From positions 5,230 to 69,229 of the forward strand of contig SZWC01006836.1 of NCBI GenBank assembly GCA_023375785.1: a stretch of 64,000 bases of DNA, read 5' to 3'. Each line of letters opens with the position of its first letter. Position 1 is the stretch's first letter. Source of the DNA: Penium margaritaceum (taxonomy: Eukaryota > Streptophyta > Zygnematophyceae > Desmidiales > Peniaceae). This document shows, in pieces, positions 23,990 to 36,560 of the stretch. Under the pieces are notes generated by a model. It was not told the DNA's origin, ran no database searches, and saw only the letters and a program-made list of their open reading frames with translations. Made by a program: the position numbers and the translations under genes.

Positions 23990-24680
23990 GGACTATGGTA
24001 TCTGCATGGTTGCTATCGCAATGGCGAAGAAACACCAACCGACCTCGGTGGCTGCATTAACTTCCACTAGCTGCCGGCTTAGTGGATTGGCCTCATCAAT
24101 GCGTCCTTGCCAATACTCCGATGTGAATGAGAATCGGCTTAGGTACTCGCTCCATCGCATCTTTCGTCTTGACAGGTTCGGTTGTGTTTGGAAAAACACC
24201 AATGGGTTATGGTCGGTCACGGCAGTCACACCCCCTTTGGTGCCCTCGAGGTAGCAACGCCACATGTTGAAAGCGTGTACTACTGCAAGGAGCCCTTGAT
24301 CCCCAGTCGTTTATTGTGTTTCCACGGGGATGAGCTTCCTGGTCTCATGCACAACTGGGTGACTGTTTTGCATGAGGAACGCTCTGAGTTCTACTACCAA
24401 CGTATCACATCAAACCTCCCATGGTTGTGATGGATATAGGAGAGATAGGACGGGCGCTCCGGATAGAAGCTCTTTGACTTTGAGAAAAGCGTTTTTGCAA
24501 TCAGACGTCCATTTCCAATGCACGTCTTTCGTATGAGCCTGGTTAGGGATGCTACCAGGGTTTAATACCCTTGCATAAACTGTCGAAAGTAGTTTGGAAG
24601 GCCGAGGAAAGACCAAATCTGCCCAATACTTTTCGGGCGTGGCCAATCCACCACGGCTAACACCTTTCATGGACCGACAT
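23990..24680 (-). pseudogene. gypsy-4 RNase H and RT connection remnant
   Basis: The frame at 23993-24265 has 'TAVTDHNPLVFFQTQPNLSR' and ends with a 'GRIDEANPLSRQ' segment, the gypsy RNase H tail. The frame at 24410-24670 has 'WTSDCKNAFLKVKELLSGAP', the RT-RNase H connection. Confidence 0.85.
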
Positions 24681-25330
24681 GGATACTGTCCTTGTCAATG
24701 ATGCGTCTAATGTATTTGAGCTCCTCTTGTGCAAACTTCCCCCTACTCACTTTCGTGAAGAACTTCTGTTCCCAAAGGAATATGCGGACTTCACACAGAT
24801 CTATGTGCTATTCCATGGATTTGGAGAAAATCAAGAACTCGTCCAGGTAAACCAAGATTAATTGACTGAGTTGCTTGGCAAACATTCGGTTCATTTCTCC
24901 CTAGAAGGTTGTCGGGTCATTTGTAAGCCCGATGCATAACACTCAAACCTGATAGTGTCCCAGGTGTGTTCAAAATGCGATTTTGGGCACATTGAGACAA
25001 ATCCAAGGACAAAAATAATCTTGCCCCTTGTCGTTGGTCAAACAGGTCCTCAATTCGCGGTAAGGGGAATCAAAGTTTCACCTTCAGCTTGTTCAACGCC
25101 CGGTAGTCCACGCACATCCGTAAACCACCGTCCTTCTTGTCCACAAGAAGTATCGGTGCACCGTAAGGCAAGCTACTTGGCTTGATCCAACCTTTTACAA
25201 GGTACTCTTTGATTTGGCATTTGGCCTCTTGCCTTTCTACTGGACTGAGGCGGTAAATGGGTCTAAACAGAGGAGTCGCCTCCGTTTGCAGTGGAATCGT
25301 GTGGTCCATGTGTTTTTCTAGCACAAGTCC
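24680..25330 (-). pseudogene. gypsy-4 reverse transcriptase remnant
   Basis: The frame at 25070-25324 has '[20 protein letters not shown]', '[20 protein letters not shown]' and '[18 protein letters not shown]', the entry and fingers of gypsy RT. Palm segments follow towards 24680 in other frames. Confidence 0.85.
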
Positions 25331-25399
25331 AGCCAGTGGGGCTTAGAATACATCCAAGAACCCCGCCAATAGAGATTTGATCTCTTGTGGTGTGTCTTC

Positions 25400-26300
25400 C
25401 TTCATGGCGTCCTACACTTTCTAAAGCTGGGCAAAGAAGTATCAACAACCTTGTCGAATGCATCTCTTAACTTGCATCGCAGACAAGCTGGCATTGAGTC
25501 GGGTCGACGACAATTTGTACTCGGAATCAGCGTAAAGCAAGGCTGTCCTTTTCGGAGGATCAAACGATTTGATTCAAAACACATTAGACCCTTGTTTTCA
25601 CGTAGCCAGAGATCACCTAACACCACATCAAACAGGGGAAGAAGGTTGAGTGCCTTCAATGTGACACTCTGTGTGTATCCTCAAATACATATTTTTGCTT
25701 TACAAGTATCAATCACGGGTACCGTACAGTTGTCATTGCTAACAACTACGCCATTCGATTGTTTGAACTTCAGGCCAACCTGTCGGGAAAAGCCAAGTCT
25801 AACAAAGGAGTCCATTCTTCTAGTTCTAGCAAGTATGTTCAAGGGAGCACCAGCTAGGTGTCCTTTGGACTACATCGTCATGTTGCCCCACTGTTTCGAG
25901 TGAACAGGCTCGACGATGGCAAACCAAGTTTGTGATGAACACGAAATCTAGACGGCGGACACTATAGCTCCCATGATTCACCTACTCATGTACACATATT
26001 GTGGGCACATGCAAATTCGGCTAGCACCTTCCAGCCTTTGAATTTGACTGGGTCCAAATTGTCAACTAAAGGTACCGCAAACTTGATTGAACTCATCGAT
26101 TTGAGGGTGTTTGCTTCAATCAATGTGTTACAAAACTCTTACACAGTGGTCGGTGTCGCCACCACCAAGCATGTACGGTTATGCATTTTGTCCGGAGATG
26201 CAAGTTATAGTGGGTAATGACGGTCATTAAGTGTAGAATCAGGTTCAACAGGAGGGGAGAAAACAACAGAGAAATTTGAACTCGTCAAAAACTCAAATTG
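25400..26300 (-). pseudogene. gypsy-4 protease and linker remnant
   Basis: The frame at 25402-25659 contains 'FDVVLGDLWLRENKGLMCFE', matching the 'CDIVLGDPWLVSHKAKMDFE' segment of gypsy-5 after its protease. The protease itself is inferred to lie between about 25660 and 26000 by position. It would cut the polyprotein. Confidence 0.65.
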
Positions 26301-26499
26301 TTTAACCTCCTTGTCTGAAAACATGAACCCATAATCTTGATCCACTTTTGCCCCTGAGTGGTCCCCACAAACATCACTCGGGAGTGGGGAAAACCCGCCC
26401 AATGTCCCTTACCACATTCGGGCCCATGGCCACGACTGCGACCCAGTCGATGGCCCTATCTGTGACCTCCTACCGCACCCTCCCCATGAGCTTTTGTTG

Positions 26500-28440
26500 G
26501 TGCTGCTAACGCCGCAAGCTCTTGCCCACCACCACCAACCTCAGGGAATTGAGTCCTAAAGTAACCAGGTTGCATATAGCTGTGGCAGAGTCCTTTGCGG
26601 AATGCTGTGTTGTGATGCTCACGAGCCGTCTGCAGCTCATCATCGTTGCGGCTGCGCTTGTAGTTTGGGATATTGTGCTCGCCGATCCTCTTGACTGTAG
26701 GGTTTGCAGGCTACTTGCCCTTGGTCCCGCTCCGCTGCTGGGATCTTCCTCCAACCCACACAGCGTCCATGCGTATGTCGCAACCTTGCTGTTCACCCCC
26801 ATTCGCCCGTGCATCCGAGTAGTGCTTTGGGTTTGTCGAATGCACCTCACTCATGTAGTCCTGCAATGCCCTCCACCTTGTCCAAGCCTAGTTGGTTGCC
26901 ATTGTGGTGGTCCTTTAGTTTCTCGTTGGCAAGACTGTCACATAAGTACTACAGGAGCATGTACTCCATGTACTTGAAGGTCTGCGTCCCATCGCCCTCG
27001 GTGAAGTTTTCGGCTTCCTCCACGAGTGTTGTGAACTCACTCAAGTAAGCTTCGAGTGAGCTACCCATCCACCGGAAGTCCTTGATTTCATGGAAGGCGC
27101 GTTGCGCCTTTTCATACTGGGTGTACTTCTTACGCATGTTCGCGCAAAAGGTCTCCCATGGCATGGGCTGCCACTTGAGGTGCCGCTATAACAAAGTCCA
27201 CTCCTTGACCAAATACTTAAAGAGCGTGTCTTCAAGTCGCATTGTGGCAATGTCGTCCCACTGGCTTAACAGAGCTTTGTGGATACGTAGGACGAGATCC
27301 ATGCGATTCAGCCGGTCGGTCAGCTTCACACCCTTTCGAAAGATCTCCACACTATGGAGGAAAGACATGTTCATCATCGGCCCCGAAGTTGTCAAGGTAG
27401 GCAAGTCATTGCTGCCACCGGTAGTGGCATCAGCTACCGCGATGCGCTACGCTTGCTGCTGTATCTGCACTTGGGTCACGCTCCGTAGCGCCTTGTCGAG
27501 GTCATTGCATCAGCGGCTTGCCTCATGGGCGGCAAGGCGTTGTAGCTGGCGATCACGATCCAGGTCCATGATGCTCAGCCCGACGTGGGCCACCAGGTTG
27601 GAAAAAGCGATTTTCAGATCTGATGTCGTTAGAGAATCGGCAATAGCTCCAAGGCCTCGCGTTGTCCGCACACCTTTACCCACTACATGAAGGTAGGGTT
27701 TGCAAACACGTCTACAAGAAGTCCCATCTTCTAGAGGAGGCTGCCGTCAACGAAGACGCTCAAGTGGGCATTGTCCTGCCCCATTGCAGCCACATCGCAG
27801 GAAGGGGGATCCGCCCCCACTCCTCCAAGTGGTACCGAACCTCCACCGTTGGTGCTTATCTTGAGTCTGCCCACCGCCTCAACAGCAGACTTAGCAAGCC
27901 TGTGGCAGTCATCGTGAATTGTGTTCGCGACGACATCGTCTACCTCGTTCTCGTGGGAACTTCCTACGTGGTTTCTTTCGGTACCTTTGTTGCTCTCGGC
28001 AACATTGCTTTTGTTGGCAGCTTCAGGCGATGTGGCAAGCGCCATGCCCTTCTCAAGAAACTGGTCGAGTTCTCTGCACGACAATGGCAATTTACGATCC
28101 TCGTCGCCTTTACCGTCGTCGGCATTGTGCTCTTCGTCGGGGTCCCCCTCCGGTAGACCCTCCTCCAACACATCGTCTGCCGCATGGGGGTCACCCACGT
28201 GTGCATCGATGTGCTCGTCGAGCACTATTTCGGCCTCCCCACGCCTCTCTGTGTTGCCAAATTTGGCGCTGGTTGTGTTTTGCAGTACGGTTGCCTTTGG
28301 TTTGGCAACCGTGCTTGTGGGGGTGGCTCCCAAAGTTTGGAGCCTGCCAAAGGCATGTGGTGGAATCGTCACCACTTTGCCCTTATGGGTCTTCGACGGT
28401 CCGGCACTCGTTATCTCGTTGCCCGTACCACTAGCACATG
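26500..28440 (-). pseudogene. gypsy-4 gag remnant
   Basis: The frame at 26949-27164 has 'MPWETFCANMRKKYTQYEKA' and 'FTTLVEEAENFTEGDG', a retrotransposon gag capsid-like segment. The frame at 27731-28375 (about 214 codons) is strongly acidic in its middle, as is the gag N-terminus of gypsy-5. The plus-strand frames here are antisense shadows. Confidence 0.65.
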
Positions 28441-29066
28441 AAGATCGCTATGAGGATCACTCCACAACTTTGAGGAGGAATCGCCTCTTAAAGTCTCCCT
28501 CTCATGATCGGTGAGGCAATTACGACTTAAACTTGTATTTTCCTAGGCCGCCACATCGGCACAAGGGCTTGGGTTTTAAAACTTGTCTTCCTACGCCGTG
28601 ACTCACGGCGATTGGCAAGGACTAGTACCTAGGAAAATGCAATTTTACTACACAAAGAAATGGGAAGGCATGTGATTATCGCTCACAAAACAAGTGCAAG
28701 GAGTGAGAGAGAATTTCTACAAATCCCTAACAACTCCGTCAGCTCCTTTCTAGTGGTCTTATTCTTTTCTCCTCGTCTTCCTTGGCCTCCTCTTAACTTC
28801 TTTGACACCTCTTGCGTTCATTGGCGGCGGCGCCCCTGTGCCCCTCGGCGGTATATAGGCTTAAAAGAAATCCTTTGCCTTCTTTTCCTTCTCTTTTTCT
28901 TGGCATCTCAGGTCATGACAGCCTCTGGTCTTGGAAAGAGGAGCTTCCCACATTTTGGTTGAAGGGGTTTGAAGAGTCTAGAAAATGGGGAAGATTTGTT
29001 GGTTTTTGGGGTTGGGAACTCCCCACCCCGTCCCACAAAAATCTTCCTAGTCCCCTAGAGGTACGT
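28441..29066. other. Spacer between gypsy-4 and copia-3
   Basis: No LTR, primer site or gene was recognised. The pyrimidine-rich patch at about 28740-28910 and a 'ggtatataggc' TATA-like string near 28850 could be part of the gypsy-4 5' LTR, but there is no second copy to test this. Confidence 0.4.
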
Positions 29067-29071
29067 AGGGA
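29067..29071. repeat. copia-3 target-site duplication, left
   Basis: AGGGA just before the TGTTGG LTR start; the same five bases follow the 3' LTR at 38528-38532. Confidence 0.7.
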
Positions 29072-29921
29072 TGTTGGTATTTGTCTCACAACTTTCACTT
29101 CTACTCTGTTGTGTCTTCTCGGCTTGTGTACATCAGCGTGCAGATGACTGGCGACGAGATGCGTCGAGAATGGAGTGTCATCCGGTGGAGCCGACGCACG
29201 GTGAGGCCTACACTAGACCGCTGGAGCCTCCTCCCTCCTTCGTGCTCAGCTCCATTGACAGACCTCCTTGGCAGTCCTGCCGCTGGCAGGCGCTATAGCG
29301 CCTGCCAGCGGCAGCCCACACATGTCCAGCGTCGTGTCTGACTGCATTGTTGCATTCGCAGCACTGTGTCATGCCTAAATTCCAAGTTTCATGATTTTCG
29401 GGCATTGTTGGTACCGGGTTAGTGTAGACGTTGCCTGGGTTTTGGCAGCCATACCCCCGCACTGCTATTTTCCTAGCTGATTTTGACTGCAGGACTGCAT
29501 TTGCAGCGTGTGTAGTGTGGTACTATTCATTTTTCAGGAAAAACGAATGACGCCCATGTTGGGCCTGTTGGCCGTCTGGTAGGGCTCATCGAGAAAACCT
29601 TGCATGCCACAAAGTAGGTCTATTTTGTGATTGGCTTTGAAACCGAGTAACAAGCTCTACAGAGATGGGGGGAAGATGGAATTTAGAGAGGTCTTCCATT
29701 GTTGCTCATTCTTATTTCTTAATCAGTCACATCCAGTTATTAGCTGATTTCTGGCACTAACACTGGTGCGCGTAACTCTGGGTAACAAACCTAGAGCACT
29801 CACACTTAGACTCTAGAGCAACAGTCTGAGGGGGTAGCTGAATAAGCAACAAGCGTGGAAGCCCTCAAGCTGTACAAGCAATGCTACTGCCCCAACCTGT
29901 ACTTTAGCATTATTTTTAGCT
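29072..29921 (+). repeat. copia-3 5' LTR
   Basis: 850 bp, from TGTTGGTATT to 'ttagct' just before the primer site. Shares 'gtgcagatgactg', 'cgacgcac(g/c)(g/c)tgaggcc' and 'gcctcctccctc' with the copia-4 LTRs. Confidence 0.85.
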
Positions 29922-29934
29922 TGGTATCAGAGCC
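29922..29934 (+). other. copia-3 primer-binding site
   Basis: TGGTATCAGAGCC directly after the LTR. It is complementary to the 3' end of initiator methionine tRNA, as usual for plant copia elements. Confidence 0.85.
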
Positions 29935-29964
29935 AAAGCATAGCAGCAAGAGCAGATAACTGGC

Positions 29965-30180
29965 GTACAGGTGCCTGACTATGCCAGCGGACCTCCATAT
30001 GGGCCAGTACAAGGGAAATGCTGTTGGATTTTTCCTGGCAGCATTGACCCTCCTGGTGGCGGCATAAAAAAATTTACCCACGGCCACTGGGCAAGGGGAA
30101 ATGCAGACGGAATTTTTTCGACAGCACTCATCCCACGCGCGATGCTAGGAGGTGAGAAACAAGTCGTGTCAGACACCTAG
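29965..30180 (+). other. Conserved leader block of the copia-3/copia-4 family
   Basis: Matches copia-4 at about 44877-45090. Both have 'gtacaggtgcc', 'atgccagc', a first 'ggaaatgctgt...atttttc' block with 'ggcagcattgacc', 'acggccact', then a second 'ggaaatgc...attttttc' block with 'agcact'. Conservation before gag with an internal echo suggests an RNA role such as packaging. That is inference. Confidence 0.5.
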
Positions 30181-30239
30181 TGGCAACAACACACGTGGCA
30201 AACTCATCTTGGTGTAGTGACTGGCAGCAAGAACTACAA

Positions 30240-31900
30240 CCTGTAGCAGCAGCATCAGCTTGAAATTAGTAGTGAGTAGTGGCAGCAGTAGCCAACAGTA
30301 GCTATTTGTCGTAGCAGTAGTCAGCAACAATGGCAGCTTGCAGCAGTAGTACCCGGCAACAGTAGTAGTTCGCAGCAGCTCGCAACAGAAACAGCTCACA
30401 ACAGCAAGCAACAGCAGCCAACAATAGCAGCAAGTAGTTGTAGATACTAATAGTAGCAGTAGCTACAGCGAATAGTAGCAACAGCCGGTTGTAGCAGCAA
30501 CATCAGCGTGCAACAACAGACAGCAACCACCAGTAGGTAGTAGTAGCAGCTGCAGTTGCTCGCAGCCTGGTGCCCACAACAAGCAACGAGCTACGAGCAG
30601 TGAGCTTGCTGCTCGCACCTAGTAGAAAGTAGCAAGCAACGAGTAGCGGGCAGCAAGCACCGAGCTCGCTGCTCACAGCAAGTAGTGAGCTCACTGTGAT
30701 GAGCAATGCGGGGGGAAAACTAACAAACAAGAAAAATTCCACCCCACAAGTGGCCTTGCAGTGGTTGTAGCCACCACCACGGTCGCTGCAACAGTAAAAG
30801 CATTCATAGTACTAAGTAGCAACAACAGCAGCAGTAGAAGCAATAGCTGTTGCTGTAATGGCAACCATAGCAACAGTAGCAATAGTAGCAACTGCAGCAA
30901 TAGTAGCAAATATTGCTACAACAACAGCCACAACAGCAGCAGCAATAGTCGCAACAACAGACCAGCGGCAGAAATAGTAGTAGCGGCAGTAGCAGTAGTA
31001 ACAACAGCAAGAGCAGCGACAGTAACAACAACTTCAACATCAATAGCAACTACCCTATAGTTGACACAGTAACGGCTCCAACAACTGCCGCTGCTGATGC
31101 CAGCCATCCTCAACTGACTTCACTACTGACGTCAACGACAAAAACAAACTACAACAACAAATTTATAGAGAACACAATAGCAGATACTGACACCAACCAT
31201 TCTAGGCCGCGTTTGTGCTGACGTCACTACCGACATGAGCAATAGAACAAGGAAACAAAAACCAAACCAAAAAAGGGGGGGGAAACACCATGGCAGAGAA
31301 CAAAGAGGGGTTCTCCTCTATTGGAGGACTCCCCTTTCTACAACAACTATAGTAGTTGTAAGAGCAATAGCAGCAGCAACTACCGTAGGTGCAACAGCAC
31401 CAAGAGCGGCACTAGCAGTAGTAGTAGCAATAGCAACCACAGTAGTAGCAGCAACTGTGATAGCAGCAATAGCAGCAATGATTGTAGCAGTAGTAGCCAT
31501 AACAGAAGCAATAGCAACAGCAATAGTAGTAGTAGCATTAGTATTAACAACAGCAACAACAGCCACAACAGCAACAACAATAGCAATAGTATTGGGAGTA
31601 GCAGCAACACCAATTCCCCGTCGGTTGTGCCGTAGGTCATACTTGCATGACAGATCCACTTCTCGCTTTGCATGAGCAGTTGGCAACGTTGACACAGCTG
31701 CTAGCGGCACTACAGCTGCCGCCACCACTACCGTAGCAACAACTGCATCAGTAGCAGCAGCAGCCACAGCCGCAACAGAAGCAGCCACCGCCGCAGCAGC
31801 AGCTACTACTTTCGTAGCAGCAGTAGCCACCGCCGCAGTAGCAGCAGCTGCCACCACAGCAGCAGCAGCCATCGCTACAATAGTAGCAACAATGTCAGTA
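30240..31900 (+). repeat. Triplet-repeat leader (CAG/TAG/CAA type) of copia-3
   Basis: About 1.6 kb made mostly of imperfect agc/agt/aac triplets. Open frames on either strand are runs of Ser/Asn, Ala/Thr/Val or Leu and are consequences of the repeat rather than genes. The same kind of tract sits after the primer site in copia-4 and in LTR-na. Confidence 0.85.
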
Positions 31901-32089
31901 ATTACCGTTTGTTCCACCAGGGTACGCAAGCGCCGTCGTCTCCTACGCCACGTAGTAACACAACCAGCGCCAACAGCAGACGGTGATGTTATTCCTAAGC
32001 CCATTCTGGATACCGGCTGCAAGCCAACGGACTTTGAAACCCCATTGCCGCCGCTCTTGTCTAGTGAGAAGTTCCGGAGCTAGGAGCTC

Positions 32090-32860
32090 AGCTTCCGAAT
32101 CCGGGCACAAGGCGAGAACTTGTGGCCTACTATGTCCTCCCCTTTGACATCTCCCAAGCCGTCCAGGTGTATGACGCTAGTCGCGCCTACGTGCCCTAGT
32201 CCCTGTGGCCCCTCCGGGTGCACATCTCACCCTTGAGCCCTTCCTCGACGACCTCACCACTGGTGCTCACCCTGACCCGGCACCGGCATGCCACGTACTC
32301 ACCTGCCCTCATTGCCTATCCAGTGACGCCGAAACCAGCCACCTGATTCGGGAGTTGAACTCCCTCTGCATGGGGGAGAGCGAGACGGTCACCACCTACT
32401 GGCAACGTGCAGAGGACATCATGCACCGCCTTGGAGACAAAGTGCCACCCCCTCTCTTTATAATCCTGGCCATCACGCGCAGCGCCACCGACCCCTTCTC
32501 CAACGTCTTTGTCAAATATTCTCAGGACGTCCTCACAGCGATGCCCGCCCAGGGTACCCTCATGCCCTGGGCATACGAGCTCTTCCTCTGCATTGAAGTG
32601 TCTCGTCAGGAGTCACACATCCATTGCATAGAGTCCCTTACCTCTCTCGCCATCACCTTTGTGGCCACAGCTGCCCCAGTAGTAGCGGCTTCTTCCGGCA
32701 CCACCTTGTCAAGCAAGAATAAGAGCAGGGGCAAGAAGGGCAAGGGCCCTTTGCAGTAGATTAGCGGCTCTTACGGTGCCAACCTTGTCTGCCACAATTG
32801 TGGCCAGTCAAGACACAGGTGGTACACGTGTCCTCTCCCGACTAATGAGGCTCGTGTCAT
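32090..32860 (+). pseudogene. copia-3 gag remnant with zinc knuckle
   Basis: The frame at 32205-32759 has 'SHLIRELNSLCMGESETVTT' and 'TLMPWAYELFLCIE', matching copia-4 gag, then a Ser/Lys-rich tail. A 'CHNCGQSRHRWYTC' zinc knuckle follows at about 32790-32835. Gag forms the particle and the knuckle binds RNA. Confidence 0.8.
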
Positions 32861-33259
32861 CGCCACCATGAGTCGCTAGCACTAGCGTCCCCTTGCGGCC
32901 ACTATTGTGACCGTCGCTGCTCCTACTGCACCGTCGCCTCTTGCGACAGCTCCACCGTAGTACCTTTTGCAACTGTCCGTGCCTACTCCTCCGTCATCGG
33001 TGCTTCCAAGAGCATCCACGTCTCCCTCCTCCTTCTTGGACTCCGGCGCCATTACACCACAGTTGATCTACTTCGTTGAACCCTCTACCCGTGAGCGTTA
33101 GCTGGAGCAGTTCATCGCACTTTAGCTCGGCCTTCCTCGCCCTCCTCCACAGGGAAGTTTGAGTTGCGTAGACACTAGTACCTACCCACCGTGCATGACA
33201 GGGTCTGTGCTGCAGTCCTGTCCAATCTCTTTGTCCACACTGACCTCTGCCATGCCTCT

Positions 33260-34700
33260 TCTTGATGTCGTTGCTTGGCCATATGACTGGTAGTCCCGTT
33301 TGCACCTCCGTCCACTGCATTGGCGTCGATTGCAAGCAGTCACACTGCCATGTGACTGCTTGCAACGTGGCCACCCCAGTCCAGGATCCGTCAGAGACCT
33401 TGATCATCGGCTCCGGAGCAACCCATCACATGACGGACTTGCGTGAGGCCTTCAGTGTCCATGGTCATGTCACCGATGTCACCGGGGCTCAGACGGGTTC
33501 TGGTGAGGTGTTATCCATTTTTGGTTTTGGCTTCGTTTGTTTACGTGGTCTTGTAGGTGATGTCTTTGTGACCAATGTCCTATTCGGCCCGAGCTCAGCC
33601 TCTTATCTATCATTGCCCTTAATTGCACGAGAATGGATGTTCTGCATTTGCAGGGTGTGGGCACTGTGTCATTGCGTCCGTCAGGTCATGTCATTTTGCA
33701 GTCCACCGCCTGTGGCAACTTGTGGCACGTACTACGCCTGTCCGCTTCTACCTCTATCCCCTCCTCATTGGCCAACATTGGCCAAGTTTTTGTTACTAGC
33801 ACACTATCTCCATAGCACACGCGCCCCCTGCATCACCGCCCCTGTCACGTCCACTCCGCCGCTATTGAAAGCATACTTTGCACGCAGCCAGCCATGTGCC
33901 TTGACCCAGCCTCCTTTCCTCTACTATATTCCATTGACTGCATTGACTATGCTTGGGGGAAGATGCAATGTTCCACATACCCGCTCTCTGCCTCTCGAGC
34001 ATCCGCCCCACTTGACTTGGTCCACTGAGATAATATGGGTCCCCTCCCGACAAAGTCCGTCGGTGAGCATGGTCGTTATGTCCAAACACTTATAGATGAC
34101 TACTCTCACTATCGCTGGATCTTCTGCCTTTGGTAGAAGAGCAATGTCACTTCCACCATTCGTGGAAGGCTTGTCTGTGCTGATTGCGGGTGTGGTTACC
34201 CCCTCCACCGCTTCCGTTTGGATTGCGGGGGTGAGTTTCTGGAGGAGACAAAACTCTTCCTCGCCTCCTGTGGTGTCCATCACGAGACATCGGCACCTTA
34301 CACGCCTGTTCAGAACGGCGTCTATGAGAGCTGGAACAACACCATGGCCAACGCCGTTTGCACCATGCAGGTCGAGTTCGGCATCTCTCACAGCTTCTAC
34401 CCTGAGTTGATGACCTACGTGACATGGATCTGGAACCAGATTCCCCACGGATCCATTCCACGTCAGTCCACACCATACGAACACTGGCATAGAGAGCGAG
34501 CCGACCTGCGTCCGGCACGGGATTGGGGCTGGGCCGCCATTGTGTGGTTACTTGCCCTACACCAAGCTAGAAAGATCGAGCCTCGCAACCATCCTTGCAT
34601 CTTCCTTCGCATCTCGAGTCAATCAAAGGCATGGAGTTTCTGGGATCCCACCCGGCACTACATAGTTGACTCATGGGATGCCCTCTTATTTGATGACCTG
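33260..34700 (+). pseudogene. copia-3 protease and integrase remnant
   Basis: 'LIIGSGATHHMTDLREAFS' near 33400 corresponds to the copia aspartic protease flap site ('WIIDSGATHHMT' in copia-4). From about 33830 to 34600 the integrase appears, with a 'DCGGEFLEE' core segment, 'SAPYTPVQNGVYESWNNTMA' and 'MTYVTWIWNQIPHGS'. It is followed by the C-terminal 'YTKL'-type and 'WDPTRHYIVDSWDALLF' segments. Confidence 0.85.
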
Positions 34701-34799
34701 TTTCCCCACGACCTCATTCACTCCAGTGCATCGATGTTCTTCCCATCACGTGGAGGAGTGGTTGGTCCGTCCTCCGTCTAGCCGCGTCCGGGCGTTCCA

Positions 34800-35170
34800 T
34801 GATCTATGCCTGCGCGTCCGTCAAAGCCAACTACCCTCTCTATGTCCACCAACCCGTCAGGGCCGGTTGCCCCATCTGTGTCCGATAGCCCCTCAGAGCC
34901 AGCTCCCCTCTCCATGTCCGCCAGTCTCCCAGGGTCGACTGCACCATATGTGTTCGACAGCCCCTCAAGGCCGGCTGCCCTCTCCGTGTCTGCTAGCCCC
35001 CCAGGGTCGGCTGTCCCATCTGTGTTCTACAGTCCCTCAAGGCCGGTTACCCCGTCTGTGTCCGCTAGCCCCTAAGCGCAGACTGTCCCGTCTGTGTCTA
35101 CTAGCCCGACAGGGCCGGTTGCCCAATCTGTGCCTACCGAGCCCTCGGGGCCAGTTGTCCCATTTGTTCC
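34800..35170 (+). repeat. Coding minisatellite between integrase and RT of copia-3
   Basis: A unit of about 36 bp (12 codons, of the 'SVSASPPGSAVP' kind) recurs about ten times. The matching site of copia-4 holds a much more regular array. It probably encodes a flexible proline/serine linker. Confidence 0.8.
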
Positions 35171-35279
35171 GGCGCGCTATATACGTGGTCTGGACGGGAG
35201 CCCGAGACCCATGCCGACAATAAGCACTCAGGCCGCCTCCTTACATCCTCTCGCGCCACAACCCCCTCTCATCCCACGA

Positions 35280-36560
35280 GGCTCCTCACCTCATGTCAGA
35301 CCCACTTCCACATTCGTGAGCGGGGACCCCGACATCAAAGCACTTGGCTTGGCCATACCGTCAGTCATCCTTGACCTACACCCTGGGTCAGCTTTGGGCT
35401 ATGCCTTGCTCCATCAGGAGCAACGGTATGCCGTTGTGGCCACGCTCATGCGGATGCCACCAGGGGCACGAGACGCGCACGCCTTCACTGTCCACTCCAC
35501 GGAGTTACCAAAGGACCCTGCCACCCTATGTAAGGCTCGGGCGCCTCCCGAGGCCACTCACTGGGAGGCTGCATGCGCTGACGAGCTTGCCACCATTCGG
35601 CAACACCATGTCTATTAGCTCATCGACCTCCCCCCGAGCCGTAAGGCCATCCGCACCAAGTTGGTTCCCCGGTGTAAGTGGAAACCAGATGGGTCCCTGG
35701 ACAAGTACAAGGCCCGTTTCACAGCCAAGGGGTTTGCTATGATCCCTGGGATCGAGTATGACCAGATCTTTGCCTCGGTTGGTCGGTTCTCAACCAACCG
35801 GCCATTGTTCATCCTGGTTATCTTGCACGGGTGGGAAATGCATCAGATGGATGTGAGTAACGCTTTTTTCCATGGTTCACTGGAGGGCGAGGAGCTTTAC
35901 ATTGTGCAACCTCCAAGCTTCGACAATGGCCCCGACAAGGTCTCAAAGCTGCGAAAGGCCCTCTATGGCTTGAAGTAGTCACTAGGCTGCTGGAACCAGG
36001 AGATCAGTCGTACGCTTCTCAGTGGCGGCCTCCTTCGCAGCCATGCCAACCCCGCGCTGTTCATAAGCCTGCAAGGTAAGACCCTCGTCGCCGTCCTGGT
36101 CTATGTCGATGACCTGCTCAGCGTATCGCCGAATGCGGCTACCATCCAACAAGTCATGGACCTGCTGCATGCTACCTACCAAATGAAGGACCTCAAACCT
36201 GCACGAGTCTTTCCGGGCATGGAGCTCGAGCATTATCGCTCCATGGACACCCTTCATGTCCATCAGGCTGCGTACGTCTAGACCTTGTTCGGGCGCTTCG
36301 CTGAGGACGTGCCCCTCGTGCCGAGAGCATCCTCACCCTTGTTGCCCGATGGTCAAGCGATGCTCAACTACTCTGATTCAGCCGTGGTGGGAGAGCCAGT
36401 AGACATGACCATGTATCTGCACGTCATCGGGTCACTGATGTTCTTGGCGACGATGACACGTCCAGACATTGCATTTGCCATCAACCTCCTTACACAGTTC
36501 TCTCAGGGTTCGCCCCATCTCCGCTTTGAAGCCGCAATCCGAGTATTGCTCTACATTGTT
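35280..36560 (+). pseudogene. copia-3 reverse transcriptase remnant
   Basis: Segments in order are 'ATHWEAACADELATIRQHHV', 'KWKPDGSLDKYKARFTAKGF', 'HQMDVSNAFFHGSLEGEELY', 'KLRKALYGLK', a 'LVYVDDLL' catalytic motif near 36098-36120 and 'VIGSLMFLATMTRPDIAFAI'. Standard copia RT. Confidence 0.9.

Larger units (their letters stand above)
22540..28440 (-). mobile_element. Ty3/gypsy chromovirus, near full internal region (gypsy-4)
   Basis: Reading the minus strand from 28440 downwards gives gag, protease/linker, reverse transcriptase, RNase H, integrase and a chromodomain end, the standard chromovirus order. Several stretches resemble gypsy-5 closely (the gag acidic N-terminus, the RT entry and the integrase core), so they belong to one lineage. 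I could not define LTRs or a target duplication. It is broken in many places, more than ten by eye, and is clearly older than gypsy-5. Confidence 0.85.

Noticed and set aside
27662-28514. Plus-strand frames of 164-197 codons
   Set aside because: Antisense to gypsy-4 gag, which has the lineage features on the minus strand.
30400-31900. Long open frames on both strands with Leu, Ala/Thr/Val or Ser/Asn runs
   Set aside because: They are by-products of the triplet-repeat leader; every frame stays open because the repeat contains few stop triplets, and no family motif is present.
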